In this document: positions 1-9,193 of the stretch, one piece after another
How positions within the stretch are numbered: the first letter of the stretch is position 1
Layout of the letters: each line of letters opens with the position of its first letter
From: Salsipaludibacter sp963812245
GTDB taxonomy: Bacteria; Actinomycetota; Nitriliruptoria; Nitriliruptorales; Nitriliruptoraceae
Assembly: GCA_963812245.1 (NCBI GenBank)
Contig: CAWEUK010000002.1
Coordinates: forward strand, 2,046,001 to 2,110,000
Length of the DNA: 64,000 bases
Direction: 5' to 3'
Translations under genes and position numbers: made by a program
Notes under the pieces: model-generated
Told to the model about the DNA's origin: nothing
Databases searched by the model: none
The model's input: only the letters and a program-made list of their open reading frames with translations

Positions 1-317
1 TGTCCGGCGTCGGCCAGCTTCGCCAGGCCCGGCGCCACGTCCTCGTGGGCCGGCAGTCGGCGCAGTCCTGCGCTGAGCGCACGGGCACGCGCCTCGTCCA
101 CCTCGACGCCCCTGGCGGCGGCCACCCGCTGCAGTTCGCTGGCACCCACCTCCTCGAATGATCGTCGCAGTCGGAGGTGGTTCATGACCAGCGAGGCATG
201 CAACAGCCGGGCGAACCACAGGGGCGTGGCGCCCGGGCCGAGCAGGTCGTCGACCTGCTCGGCCACGGGGGCCAATGACAGCAGGGTCTCGTTGACGTCG
301 AACAGGATGGTTGCCAT
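1..317 (-). CDS. HAD-superfamily hydrolase (type II haloacid dehalogenase-like), 3' part outside window
   Basis: The minus strand reads from an ATG at 317 off the left edge, giving 105 N-terminal residues. The protein opens with MATILFDVNETLLSL, the HAD motif I signature (FDVNxT, residues 6-11) carrying the nucleophilic Asp. The following helices (about residues 20-100) resemble the cap domain of two-haloacid dehalogenase-like hydrolases. Motifs II-IV lie outside the window, so substrate cannot be judged; HAD enzymes of this type hydrolyse haloacids or small phosphate esters in the cytoplasm. It lies 35 bp downstream of the LD-carboxypeptidase gene on the same strand and may share its transcript. 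No frameshift is seen. Family assignment is good, exact function unknown. Confidence 0.75.
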   Translation of the reverse strand, partial: MATILFDVNETLLSLAPVAEQVDDLLGPGATPLWFARLLHASLVMNHLRLRRSFEEVGASELQRVAAARGVEVDEARARALSAGLRRLPAHEDVAPGLAKLADAG

Positions 318-352
318 GGGTGTGCTCCTCGGGCGGTCGGACGACGGCGCGG

Positions 353-1294
353 TCAGGCTGGTCGCGGCTGGTGCAGGGTGGCCGTGATGGCATCGAGCGT
401 GGCCGGCCTGCCCAGCCACAACGACGCCTGCCGTGCGCCGTGTCCGAAGGACAGCCCACCGACCGCCGGGATCCCGAGTCCCGCCACGAAGTCAGCGACC
501 ACGGCCGCGACCTGGTCCGGCGGCCCGCAGTCGGTCAGGTCCCCGAACGCGATGCCGGCGCACCCGTCGAAGAACCCGGCCCGTCGCAGGTGGGTGAGGA
601 AACGTTCGATGCGGTAGGCGCGCTCACCCACGTCCTCGAGGATGGCGATGGCTCCGGTGGCTGGTTGCCAGCCCGTGGTGCCCACCATGGCCGACAGCAG
701 CGCCAGGGTGCCGCCGACCAGCGGCGCCGTCACCGGCCCTCCCGGATGCAGGCTCGTGCCGGTGAGCGTGAGATCGCCGCGCCGTGGGCCGGACGCCACT
801 GCCAGACCCAGCGCACCTGCCAGTCCGTCGCGTGACCACTGGTCCGGCGTCCCACCTCCCAGCACCGCCGTACCGGGCATCGGCGACCACAGGGACGCCC
901 AGCCAAGGGTGGCCGCCACGGCCTGGTGCAGGCAGGTCAGGTCCGACAGACCGGCGATGATCGTGGGCTCGGTCCGGGCCAGGTCCGTCCACGGCATGTC
1001 GTCGAGCAGGCGGGGGGTGCCGTCACCGCCACGAGCGGCGATGACGGCACGCGTGGCCGGATCCAGCAGGCCCGCGAGCAGGTCGGCCTGTCTCGCAGCG
1101 TCATCGCCTGCCAGGAAGTCCAGTCCGTGACCAGTGGTCGCACGCAGCGCGTCTCCCTCCACGACCTCCAGTCCCCGGTGCCGCAACCAGGCGAGTCCAC
1201 GGTCCAGTCGCGGGGCCGGGACCGGCCCGGCCGGCGCCACGACACGCACGCGGTCGCCCGGTGACAACAGTCGTGGCAGCGTCAGGGGATCCAT
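353..1294 (-). CDS. LD-carboxypeptidase (peptidase family S66, LdcA-like)
   Basis: A 313-residue cytoplasmic serine peptidase expected to remove the terminal D-Ala from muropeptide tetrapeptides during murein recycling. The S66 triad is visible at the usual spacing: Ser117 in GLSDLT, Glu220 in AILEDVGE, and His285 in LSFGHG. The N-terminal strand DRVRVVAPAGPV matches the family opening. I chose the ATG at 1294 because the upstream extension of the open frame runs antisense into alaS and looks noncoding. Length is typical for the family (about 300-330). The gene diverges from alaS with a short shared upstream region, and the HAD gene follows it. Confident family call; physiological substrate is inferred from the family. 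Confidence 0.85.
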   Translation of the reverse strand: MDPLTLPRLLSPGDRVRVVAPAGPVPAPRLDRGLAWLRHRGLEVVEGDALRATTGHGLDFLAGDDAARQADLLAGLLDPATRAVIAARGGDGTPRLLDDMPWTDLARTEPTIIAGLSDLTCLHQAVAATLGWASLWSPMPGTAVLGGGTPDQWSRDGLAGALGLAVASGPRRGDLTLTGTSLHPGGPVTAPLVGGTLALLSAMVGTTGWQPATGAIAILEDVGERAYRIERFLTHLRRAGFFDGCAGIAFGDLTDCGPPDQVAAVVADFVAGLGIPAVGGLSFGHGARQASLWLGRPATLDAITATLHQPRPA

Positions 1295-1331
1295 GCCCGG
1301 CACGGTAGGCGGGGTGGACAGTCGCCGGCGA

Positions 1332-1337
1332 TAGCAT
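1332..1337 (+). promoter_or_regulatory. Predicted -10 element (TAGCAT) of the alaS operon
   Basis: TAGCAT fits the actinobacterial TANNNT -10 pattern and lies about 37 bp before the alaS start. No convincing -35 hexamer is visible. The same hexamer precedes aroC and the small gene at 47438. Confidence 0.4.
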
Positions 1338-1373
1338 TGGCCACCACGTTTCCCGCTGTCACAAGGCCACGTC

Positions 1374-4019
1374 GTGCCCGCGATGTCCACGCTCGAGATC
1401 CGCCAGACCTTCCTCGACTTCTTCGAGTCCCACGACCATTTGGTGGTCGAGTCGGCGCCGTTGATTCCCCAGGACCCCACGGTCCTGCTCAACATCGCCG
1501 GCATGCTGCCGTTCGCGCCCTACTTCGCCGGCGATGCGCAACCGCCCCACCTGCGACTGGCCAGTTGGCAGAAGTGCGTGCGCACCAACGACATCGAGAA
1601 CGTCGGGCGCACCGCCCGCCACCTGTCGTTCTTCGAGATGCTGGGCAACTTCTCGTTCGGCGACTACTACAAGCGCGAGGCCATCCGCTGGGCGTGGGAA
1701 CTGTCGGTCAACCACTTCGGACTGGATCCCGACCGGATCTGGTTCACCGCACACCACAACGACGACGAGGCCGCGGCGATCGCCCTGGAGGAGACCGGCA
1801 TCCCCGCCGAGCGCATCCAGCGGCTCGGTTCCGACAACTTCTGGTGGACGGGGACGGCGGGCTCGGCCGGCTACAGCGGCGAGTTCTTCTACGACAAGGG
1901 CCCGGACTTCGGCGAGGAGGGCGGCCCGGCGGTCGACGACGAGCGCTTCATGGAGTACTACAACCTGGTGTTCACCGAATTCGTCTGTGACGACACCGGT
2001 GCGATCGTCGGCAACCTGCCGGCCAAGAACGTCGACACCGGGCTGGGAATCGAGCGGTTGGCCACCGTGATCCAGGACGTGCCCACCATCTACGACACCG
2101 ACCTGTTCGTCCCACTGCTGGCACGCGCCTCGGCCATCACCGGGGTCGCACTGGGTGACGATGCCGAAACCGACGTGTCGCTCAAGGTGATGGCCGAGCA
2201 CGCACGATCGACGGCGTTCCTGATTGCTGACGGCGTCCTGCCGGCCAAGGAGGGGCGAGGCTACGTGCTGCGCCGCCTGCTGCGACGGGTCGTGCGCCAC
2301 TCGCACCTGTTGGGCATCACGGCGCCCGATGCACGCGTCATGCCCGAGCTGCTGGATGCCGTCATCGAGGTGATGGCGCCGGGCTATCCGCAACTCGAGC
2401 GGCAGCGTGAACTGGTGATCCGCGTGGCCGAGGCCGAGGAAGCCGGGTTCCGGGCGCGGCTGTCCGCGGGGTTGTCCATGCTCGACGAGGCCGTGGCCGA
2501 ACTGGACGACGCCGCGCCCCTGTCGGGCGACGTCGCCTTCCAACTGCACGACACGTTCGGGTTCCCGGTGGAGCTCACCGTGGAGATCGCCCGGGATGCC
2601 GGCCTGGACTTCGATCGCGACCGCTTCGACGAGCTGATGCGGGGCCAGCAGGAACGTGCCCGCGCGGCCGCGAAGGGTTCGCGTGGCGGGATCAGCACCG
2701 ACACGTGGCGCGAGGCCGCCTCGGTCGTGCCCACGACCGAGTTCGTCGGCTACAGCCACCAGCGCTCCGAGTCGGCCATCGGCGCGCTCGTCACTGCCGC
2801 CGGCCTGCGCGACGAGGCGAGTGAGGGTGACGTCGTCGAGGTCGTGCTCCCCGTGACGCCCTTCTACGCCGAGGGGGGCGGCCAGATCGGCGATGCGGGC
2901 CTGCTCGAGACACCGACCGGGCGCCTCGAGGTGACCGACACCCAGGAAGTCCTGCCGGGGCTGTTCGCCCACCGTGCACGGGTGGCCGCCGGTGAGGTCG
3001 CCATCGGCCAGGACGTCATCGCCACCGTCGATGCCGACCGGCGCATCGCGACCGCGCGGAGCCACTCGGCCACCCACGTGTTGCATGCCACCATCAAGGA
3101 AGTGCTCGGCGACCACGCCCAGCAGGCCGGGTCACTGGTCACGCCGGGACGTTTCCGCTTCGACTTCCCCCACTTCGAGGCCCTGACTGCCGACCAGATC
3201 GCCACGATCGAGGGCACCGTCAACGAGCGGGTGCTGCGTGACCCGCACGTGCACACCGAGGTGATGGCGCTGGACGATGCCCGCAGGGCCGGTGCCGTGG
3301 CCAACTTCGGCGACAAGTACGGCGACGTCGTTCGGGTGGTCTCGATCGGCGAGTTCTCCAAGGAACTGTGTGGCGGCACGCACGTGCCCCGCGGCGCCGA
3401 GATCGGCACGATCGTCATCGCGCGCGAGGAGTCCATCGGGTCCAACACCCGGCGTGTCGAGGCCCTCACGGGCATGGACGCCTACCGCTACCTCACCAAC
3501 GAACGACTGGTGGCGGAACAGGTCGCCCGCACGCTGAACGTGGGGTCCAACGAGGCCGTCGAACGGGTGCAAGGCCTGATGCAGCGGCTCAAGGACGCCG
3601 AGAAGGAGTTGGCACGGGTCACCAGCGCAGGACTTGCCAACCAGGCGGCGGACCTGGCCGCGGCCGCGACCCGTGACGCCGACGGACTGGCCGTCGTCGC
3701 CGTGGAGGTCGACGGCGCCGACGGTGACGGGCTGCGCCAGTTGGCGGGAGAGATTCGGGGCCACCTGGGGGAGCGCGGCGTGGTCGTGGTCGGCACTCGC
3801 ACCGATGACGGCAAGGCCCAATTGGTCGGTGCGGTGACCGACGACCTGGTCGATGCCGGAATCCAGGCCAGCGACGTGTTGCGGCCGTCGGCGCAGGTCG
3901 TGGGTGGCGGCGCCGGGGGCCGTGGCAACCTGGCGCAGGCCGGGGGTCGCGACGGTGACCGCCTGGCGGACGCCCTCGCCCTGGCGGCGACGACCGCGCG
4001 CGAGGTCACCGGTGGCTGA
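1374..4019 (+). CDS. alaS: Alanyl-tRNA synthetase
   Basis: Charges tRNA-Ala with alanine and hydrolyses mischarged Ser/Gly-tRNA. The 881-residue length is normal. The N-terminal class II catalytic core begins EIRQTFLDFFESHDHL, followed by tRNA-recognition helices. The editing domain carries the metal-binding HSATHVLHA motif (roughly residues 560-580) and the later CGGTHV motif; the C-Ala domain ends in GGGAGGRGNLAQAGG. Start: GTG at 1374 has AAGG seven bases upstream, while ATG at 1383 in the same frame is the alternative and matches the family N-terminus (MSTLEIR). The frame is intact through 2.6 kb, unlike many genes further on. The stop overlaps the ruvX GTG, so this is the first gene of a tightly packed operon. 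Confidence 0.97.
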   Translation: MPAMSTLEIRQTFLDFFESHDHLVVESAPLIPQDPTVLLNIAGMLPFAPYFAGDAQPPHLRLASWQKCVRTNDIENVGRTARHLSFFEMLGNFSFGDYYKREAIRWAWELSVNHFGLDPDRIWFTAHHNDDEAAAIALEETGIPAERIQRLGSDNFWWTGTAGSAGYSGEFFYDKGPDFGEEGGPAVDDERFMEYYNLVFTEFVCDDTGAIVGNLPAKNVDTGLGIERLATVIQDVPTIYDTDLFVPLLARASAITGVALGDDAETDVSLKVMAEHARSTAFLIADGVLPAKEGRGYVLRRLLRRVVRHSHLLGITAPDARVMPELLDAVIEVMAPGYPQLERQRELVIRVAEAEEAGFRARLSAGLSMLDEAVAELDDAAPLSGDVAFQLHDTFGFPVELTVEIARDAGLDFDRDRFDELMRGQQERARAAAKGSRGGISTDTWREAASVVPTTEFVGYSHQRSESAIGALVTAAGLRDEASEGDVVEVVLPVTPFYAEGGGQIGDAGLLETPTGRLEVTDTQEVLPGLFAHRARVAAGEVAIGQDVIATVDADRRIATARSHSATHVLHATIKEVLGDHAQQAGSLVTPGRFRFDFPHFEALTADQIATIEGTVNERVLRDPHVHTEVMALDDARRAGAVANFGDKYGDVVRVVSIGEFSKELCGGTHVPRGAEIGTIVIAREESIGSNTRRVEALTGMDAYRYLTNERLVAEQVARTLNVGSNEAVERVQGLMQRLKDAEKELARVTSAGLANQAADLAAAATRDADGLAVVAVEVDGADGDGLRQLAGEIRGHLGERGVVVVGTRTDDGKAQLVGAVTDDLVDAGIQASDVLRPSAQVVGGGAGGRGNLAQAGGRDGDRLADALALAATTAREVTGG

Positions 4020-4491
4020 CGTCCTGATCGGCAGTGCCGGGCTGCGGGCGCTGCCGACCGCGGGCCGGTTGCTGGGCGTGGACGTGGGCGACGTCCGCAT
4101 CGGGCTGGCGGTCAGCGATGACGCCCAGATCGTGGCGACGCCGCTGGACACGGTGGCCGGCGCCACAGAAGTGGACGATGTGGCAGCCACGATCACGGCC
4201 GCTGCCGGCGACGAACGGGCCTGCGCGGTCGTGGTGGGCTATCCGCGTACCATGCAGGGTCGCGAGGGCAGCGCCGCACACCGGTGCCGCATCGTGGCCG
4301 AACAGGTTGCCCAGGCCACCGGGCTGCCGGTCCTGTTGTGGGACGAGCGCTTCTCGACGGTCGAGGCCGAGCGTGTGCTCATCGATGCCGACATGCGGCG
4401 TCGACGCCGCCGCGAGGTCGTCGATCGCGTGGCGGCGAGCCTGATCCTGCGCGGCGTGCTCGAGGCACTCCGAACATCCAGAGGTCGATGA
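4012..4491 (+). CDS. ruvX: Putative pre-16S rRNA nuclease / Holliday junction resolvase-like protein YqgF
   Basis: A 159-residue RNase H-fold protein of the YqgF family, which matures the 5' end of 16S rRNA. Visible motifs are GVDVGDVRIGLAVSD near the N-terminus (first acidic metal ligand), VVVGYPRTMQGREG in the middle, and LLWDERFSTVEAE (second acidic residue); the C-terminal VDRVAASLIL helix is also typical. The GTG start overlaps the last codons of alaS and the stop overlaps the ATG of mltG, so translation is probably coupled. The alaS-ruvX-mltG-aroE order is conserved in actinobacteria and supports the call. Confidence 0.92.
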   Translation: MADVLIGSAGLRALPTAGRLLGVDVGDVRIGLAVSDDAQIVATPLDTVAGATEVDDVAATITAAAGDERACAVVVGYPRTMQGREGSAAHRCRIVAEQVAQATGLPVLLWDERFSTVEAERVLIDADMRRRRRREVVDRVAASLILRGVLEALRTSRGR

Positions 4492-5556
4492 TGGCAGTCA
4501 GTCGTGGGTCCAAGATCTTCCTGGTGATGCTCATCGCGGCGATCGCGGCCGGGATCTGGGCGCTGGTCGCCGGGGTCGAGAAGGTGGCCGAGATCGCACT
4601 GCCGGAGCCCGTGGAGGCCGGCCTGGAGGTCGAGTTCGTCATCTCGCCGGGTCAGTCCGGGCAGTCGATCGCCAACAGCCTCGACGAGCAGGGCGTGGTG
4701 GCGGCCGGCGACTTCCTGACCGAGATCAACAACCGCGACATCGCGACCCAGCTTGCACCGGGCAACTACGACCTCGAGACGGGGATGGACGCAGGTGCGG
4801 TGACCGACGTGATCCAGGCCGGTCCGCAGGTCCTGCGCGTCACGATTCCCGAGGGCCTGCGGGTCGACGAGACATTGGTGCGCCTGGCGGAACAGACGAA
4901 CTGGGACGCGACGACGTACTCCGACGCGCTGGACCTGTATCGCTTCGACACCGGAGAGTTCGCCGTTGACGCTGCCCGACTGGGTGCCGGCCGAAGGTCG
5001 GCCGGACTCCGACGTGGCGTTCGAGGGGTTGCTGTGGCCGGCAACCTACGACTTCGAGTTGGACGCCTCGCCCACCGACATCCTGCAGCGGCTGATCGAC
5101 CAGACCGCACAGGTCATGGCCGAGATTCCCGAGGACGAGGTCGCGGACGCGGCCGAGGCCGGCGTGAGCCAGTACGACGCGCTCATCATCGCCTCGATGG
5201 TCGAGCGCGAGGCACGGGTCCCCGAGGACCGTCCGCTGATCGCTGCCGTGATCCGCAACCGCATCGACGACGGCATGCGCCTGCAGATCGATGCGACCAG
5301 CGACTACGCCGAGGCCACGGCCGGTTCCGCGGAGGGTTCGCCATACAACACCTACGAGGTGGACGGACTGCCCCCCACCCCGATCTCCGGGGCCCGGGCC
5401 CAGGCCCTGCAGGTGGCCATGTCGCCGCCCCAGGACGTCACCTACCGCTTCTACGTGCTGTCCGACGCGTGTGACGGGTCCCACGTCTTCGCCGACACGT
5501 TCGAGGAGCACGAGGTCAACGTCGCCGCCTACCGGGCGGTCGGCGAGTGCGAGTGA
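4488..5556 (+). CDS. mltG: Endolytic murein transglycosylase MltG, one +1 shift in the sequence
   Basis: A membrane-anchored YceG/MltG-type lytic transglycosylase that cleaves nascent glycan strands. The first part (4488 to about 4958) has an N-terminal membrane segment (residues about 8-26, KIFLVMLIAAIAAGIWALVA) and the LysM-like region ending in LDLYRFDTGE. The second part continues one base later as PLTLPDWVPAEGRP, EGLLWPATYDF, IIASMVEREARV (catalytic Glu region) and ALQVAMSPP. The join needs one base removed near the TT at 4959-4960. Both halves together give a normal-length protein of about 355 residues, so I treat it as one gene. The stop overlaps the aroE GTG. Loss of function is unlikely given perfect conservation either side. 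Confidence 0.85.
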
Positions 5557-6506
5557 GCGGGCACGGTCGCGACGCCGCCACGGCATGGCCCGGCAGTGCC
5601 ACGCGCCTGCTCGGCGTGATCGGGCACCCGGTGGGCCATTCCCTCTCGCCCACCATGCACAACGCGGCGCTGGCTGCAGCCGGCATCGACATGGCCTACG
5701 TGGCCGTCGACGTGGCACCGGGGGACCTGGCCGACGCCTTGCGTGGCCTGGGCCCGTTGGGCTTCGTCGGGGCAAACGTGACCGTCCCCCACAAGCAGGC
5801 AGTGGCAGCAGCCTGCGACAGTCTCAGTGACGAGGCGGCCCTGGTGGGTGCCGTGAACACCGTCGTCGTCACCGGAGCCAGCCTGCACGGGCACAACACC
5901 GACACTGCCGGCTTCCTGGCCGGTCTGCCCGGTGACCTGCCGGCGGGACGAGCAGTGGTCCTGGGGGCCGGGGGCGCCGCCCGCGCGGTCGTCGTGGCGC
6001 TGGCACGCACGGGGTGGTCGGTCCAGGTGCTGGCCAGGCGCAGCGATGCGGCGGCCACCCTGGTGACTGCCGTTGCGGCGGGGGTGGAGGCCGCGGTCAG
6101 CGACCACGCTGGCGTCGACCGGGGCGAGCCCCGTGACACCCCGGGCGAGCCGCGCGGGCGTGGGGATGGGCCCGTGTCGCTGGGTGCAGCAGACCTGGGC
6201 GATGCGGTCGGAGCCGTGGCCGCAGCGGATCTCGTCGTCAATGCGACCCCGCTGGGGCTGGAGGGGGAGCCACTGCCCGAGGCATTCATGCACCTGCGGG
6301 CCGACCAGGTCGCCTACGACCTGGTCTACAACCCGGCGGTCACGCCCTTCCTGGCGGGTGCCGCGACTGCCGGTGCCACTGCGGTGGGCGGGCTCGAGAT
6401 GCTGGTCAACCAGGCGGCCGAGGCCTTCGAGGTGTGGACCGGCGTTGCGCCCGACCGCGATGTCATGACCGCGGCGGCCAGGCAGGCGCTCGACGTGCAC
6501 GCGTGA
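5553..6506 (+). CDS. aroE: Shikimate dehydrogenase
   Basis: NADPH-dependent reduction of 3-dehydroshikimate to shikimate. About 317 residues, slightly long. The substrate-binding N-terminal domain shows GVIGHPVGHSLSPTMHN and TVPHKQAV (catalytic Lys), then HNTDTAGF (catalytic Asp); the nucleotide-binding loop is VLGAGGAARAVV; the C-terminal GGLEMLVNQAAEAFEVW is typical. A Gly/Pro/Asp-rich insertion of about 25 residues (DRGEPRDTPGEPRGRGDG) interrupts the cofactor domain. The GTG at 5553 overlaps the mltG stop; GTG at 5547 is possible. Intact frame. First of the aro genes clustered here. Confidence 0.93.
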   Translation: MSGHGRDAATAWPGSATRLLGVIGHPVGHSLSPTMHNAALAAAGIDMAYVAVDVAPGDLADALRGLGPLGFVGANVTVPHKQAVAAACDSLSDEAALVGAVNTVVVTGASLHGHNTDTAGFLAGLPGDLPAGRAVVLGAGGAARAVVVALARTGWSVQVLARRSDAAATLVTAVAAGVEAAVSDHAGVDRGEPRDTPGEPRGRGDGPVSLGAADLGDAVGAVAAADLVVNATPLGLEGEPLPEAFMHLRADQVAYDLVYNPAVTPFLAGAATAGATAVGGLEMLVNQAAEAFEVWTGVAPDRDVMTAAARQALDVHA

Positions 6507-7291
6507 CGGTGGCGCAGTGGGTCCTGGTGGTCGTCGGCACGCTCGTGTCGATGCACCTGGCCACGACTGCGGTCGTGCGCTGGTCGCGGGACCAGACCGT
6601 GCGATCGCGACCGCATCCACGTTGCGTGGGACCTGATGCGCACCCGGTGGCGTGGTCGCGGGTCGTGCCCCTGGTGTCCTGGGCCCAGCACCGCGGCCAC
6701 TGCGCGACCTGTCGACAGCCGATCCCGTGGACGCTGCTGGCCGTCGAGATCGCGACCGCGGTCGTCATCGTCGCGGGGGTCGTGGTGCATTCCGGCCCGG
6801 ACCTCCTGCTGGTCCTTCCCGTCCTGTGGTCGGCGGTCGTGGCGACACCGATCGACCTCGCGCATCGGATCATCCCCAACCGCCTCACGCACCCGCTGGC
6901 AGCGTGGTGCCTCGGCGTCGTCACACTGCTGGCGGCCACGTCCGGCCAGTGGTCCCAGTGGCGTCTGGCGATGGTGGCCGGTTTCGGGTTGGCCGGCGGC
7001 CTGTTGGCGGTCTCGCTGCTCTACGAACTCGTGCGGGGACAGCCCGGCATCGGCATGGGCGACATCAAGTGGGGCCTGTCGATCGGCATCACCGTCGGGT
7101 GGCTGGGCATCGGTTCCGTGCTGGTCTGGCTGTACGCCACGGTGGCAGCCTCCCTGGTGGTGATCGTCGCGCTCGTCCTGACCGGTCGCGCACGGATCGC
7201 CAGTCGGGTGCCCTACGGCCCGTACCTCGCCTTCGGGGTGGTGGTGGGCATCCTGCTGGCCGAGCCAGTGGTGAGACTCCTGTACGGCTGA
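6503..7291 (+). CDS. Type IV prepilin peptidase (A24 aspartyl protease, PilD/TadV-like)
   Basis: A 262-residue integral membrane protease that cleaves the leader of type IV pilin-like proteins. Many hydrophobic segments are visible. The zinc-binding CATCRQPIPW sits in the N-terminal domain (residues about 61-70). The two catalytic Asp motifs are ATPIDLAHRIIPN (about residue 115) and GIGMGDIKWG (about residue 185). The upstream cysteine pair of full-length PilD is reduced to a single CVGPD, so the methylase half may be degenerate. The GTG overlaps the aroE stop. No pilin or pilus assembly gene is nearby; its place inside the shikimate operon looks like a lineage-specific insertion, although pilD next to aroE/aroC occurs in other actinobacteria. 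Confidence 0.82.
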   Translation: MTVAQWVLVVVGTLVSMHLATTAVVRWSRDQTVRSRPHPRCVGPDAHPVAWSRVVPLVSWAQHRGHCATCRQPIPWTLLAVEIATAVVIVAGVVVHSGPDLLLVLPVLWSAVVATPIDLAHRIIPNRLTHPLAAWCLGVVTLLAATSGQWSQWRLAMVAGFGLAGGLLAVSLLYELVRGQPGIGMGDIKWGLSIGITVGWLGIGSVLVWLYATVAASLVVIVALVLTGRARIASRVPYGPYLAFGVVVGILLAEPVVRLLYG

Positions 7292-7366
7292 CTCGGCCCC
7301 ACCGTCGGTGACCCGCCCGCGTCGGCCGGCTGGGCGCCCTGCGATCCTCGCGGCAGGGGATGGCGT

Positions 7367-7372
7367 TAGCAT
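7367..7372 (+). promoter_or_regulatory. Predicted -10 element (TAGCAT) before aroC
   Basis: TAGCAT lies 92 bp upstream of the aroC GTG in the only sizeable gap of the aro block (7292-7463). It matches the TANNNT pattern found before most operons here. No -35 can be assigned. Confidence 0.4.
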
Positions 7373-7463
7373 CGGTGCCGGTCCTTGCCCGCCAGGGACG
7401 GCTCGGCTCGTGTCGACGTCGTGACCGGATCGCCGGCTCCCACCCGCAGACCAGGCCGCTCAC

Positions 7464-8648
7464 GTGACACAGTTGCGCTTCCTCACCTCCGGCGAGTCCC
7501 ACGGACCTGCCCTCGTCGCCAGTGTCGAGGGATTCCCTGCCGGTCTGCAGATCGACCCGGAGCGATTCGACCACGAACTCCTTCGTCGCCGACTGGGCCA
7601 TGGCCGCAGTCCGCGCATGAACTTCGAGGTGGATCGGCTCGAGTGGGTGGCAGGCCTGCGCCACGGCCGGACCCTGGGGTCACCGATCTCGGTGATCATC
7701 CACAACACCGAGTGGCCCAAGTGGGTCGACGCGATGGACCCGCTGGCGCGTGACGACATCGACGAGGTCCGCGAGACCGGCCGGGGGCAGCGGCTCACGC
7801 GACCGCGACCAGGCCATGCCGACCTCGTCGGTGCGCTCAAGTACGGCTACGACGACGTGCGGGATGCCCTCGAGCGGGCATCTGCCCGCGAAACTGCCGC
7901 CCGCGTGGTCATCGGCACCTTCTGCAAGCTGTTGCTGGAGCAGGTTGGCGTCCACGTCGTCAGCCATGTCGTGAACATCGGTGGCATTCGGCTGCCCGAG
8001 GATGCGCCCCGCCCGGGGCCCGACGACCTCGACGCAGTTGACGCCGATCCGGTCCGGACGCTGGACCAGGCGACGTCCGACGCGATGGTGGCACGCATCG
8101 ACGCTGCCCACGCCGATCGCGACACGCTCGGTGGCACCATCGAGGTGATTGCCTGGGGCCTGCCGCCGGGCCTGGGCAGCCATGTCCATGCCGACCGCAA
8201 GCTCGATGCCCGACTGGCGGCCACGGTGATGAGTGTCCAGGCGATGAAGGGCGTGGAGTTCGGGCTGGGGTTCGCCGTGGCGGACCGGCCCGGCTCGGTC
8301 GCCCACGACGAGATCGCCCACGACGACGGGTTTCGACGGCTCAGCAATCGCGCCGGTGGCATCGAGGCAGGGATGTCCAACGGTCAACCGCTGGTGCTGC
8401 GCGCGGTCATGAAGCCACTGTCGTCGCTGCCCCAGCCCCTGCGCACGGCCGACCTCGACTCCCACGAGGACGCGGTGGCGATCACGCAGCGCTCCGACGC
8501 GTGTGCGGTGCCGCGCGCCGGTGTCGTGCTCGAACACGCGGTCGCCTTCGAACTGGCGGCAGCCCTGCTGGAGAAGACGGGTGGCGACACGGTTGCCGAG
8601 GTCGAACGCAACCTGGCGGCCTACCTGGCCGACGTGGCGCGACGATGA
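7464..8648 (+). CDS. aroC: Chorismate synthase
   Basis: Converts EPSP to chorismate using reduced FMN. The 394-residue frame is intact and starts at GTG with the family opening LRFLTSGESHGPALVASVEG. Further signatures are RTLGSPISVIIHN, TRPRPGHADLVGALKYGYDDVRDALERASARETAARV, GLPPGLGSHVHADRKLD, MSVQAMKGVEFG and SNGQPLVLRAVMKPLSSL. The stop overlaps the ATG of aroK (ATGA), which implies translational coupling. All residues for a functional enzyme appear present. Confidence 0.97.
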   Translation: MTQLRFLTSGESHGPALVASVEGFPAGLQIDPERFDHELLRRRLGHGRSPRMNFEVDRLEWVAGLRHGRTLGSPISVIIHNTEWPKWVDAMDPLARDDIDEVRETGRGQRLTRPRPGHADLVGALKYGYDDVRDALERASARETAARVVIGTFCKLLLEQVGVHVVSHVVNIGGIRLPEDAPRPGPDDLDAVDADPVRTLDQATSDAMVARIDAAHADRDTLGGTIEVIAWGLPPGLGSHVHADRKLDARLAATVMSVQAMKGVEFGLGFAVADRPGSVAHDEIAHDDGFRRLSNRAGGIEAGMSNGQPLVLRAVMKPLSSLPQPLRTADLDSHEDAVAITQRSDACAVPRAGVVLEHAVAFELAAALLEKTGGDTVAEVERNLAAYLADVARR

Positions 8649-9193
8649 GTGCGACCATTGCGCTGTACGGCATGATGGGGGTGGGCAAGTCGACGGTGGG
8701 TCGGGAACTGGCCGCGAGCCTGGGCCGACGTCTCGTCGACACGGATGCGGAGATCCGTCGCTGGGTCGGAGCCAGCATCCCCGAGATCTTCGCCGCCGAA
8801 GGTGAGGCGGGGTTCCGTCGGTACGAGTCGGCAGTGGTTCGTGAACTGTCCACCGTGCCGGACCTGGTGCTGTCGCTGGGGGGCGGCACCGTGTTGTCCG
8901 ACGACAACGTCGCGGACCTGACGCTGTCGGGGGCGCTGGTCCTGCTCGAAGCCGACCTGACCACGCTGGTGCGACGGGTCGGGAAGGGCCGGGGCAGACC
9001 GTTGCTGTCGCCCGACCCCGAACTGGCGTTGCGTGAACTGGTGGTCTCGCGGGGTCCGCGATACCGCGAAGTGGCCGACGTGGTCATCGACGCGCGTGGT
9101 TCGGTGCCACAGGTGACCGAGCGCATCCTGGTCTGGTTGGCCGAGCATCGCGACCTGTTGACACCCTCCGAACTGGAAGCGGTGCTCCCATGA
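8645..9193 (+). CDS. aroK: Shikimate kinase
   Basis: Phosphorylates shikimate at the 3-hydroxyl. The 182-residue protein has the P-loop GMMGVGKSTVGREL (residues about 9-22), the shikimate-binding DTDAEIRRW and GEAGFRRYE, and the Walker B-like LSLGGGTVLSDDN. The lid Arg lies in GKGRGRPLL. The start overlaps the aroC stop and the end overlaps the aroB start, both as ATGA, giving an aroC-aroK-aroB-aroQ run without spacing. Intact frame. Confidence 0.95.
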   Translation: MSATIALYGMMGVGKSTVGRELAASLGRRLVDTDAEIRRWVGASIPEIFAAEGEAGFRRYESAVVRELSTVPDLVLSLGGGTVLSDDNVADLTLSGALVLLEADLTTLVRRVGKGRGRPLLSPDPELALRELVVSRGPRYREVADVVIDARGSVPQVTERILVWLAEHRDLLTPSELEAVLP

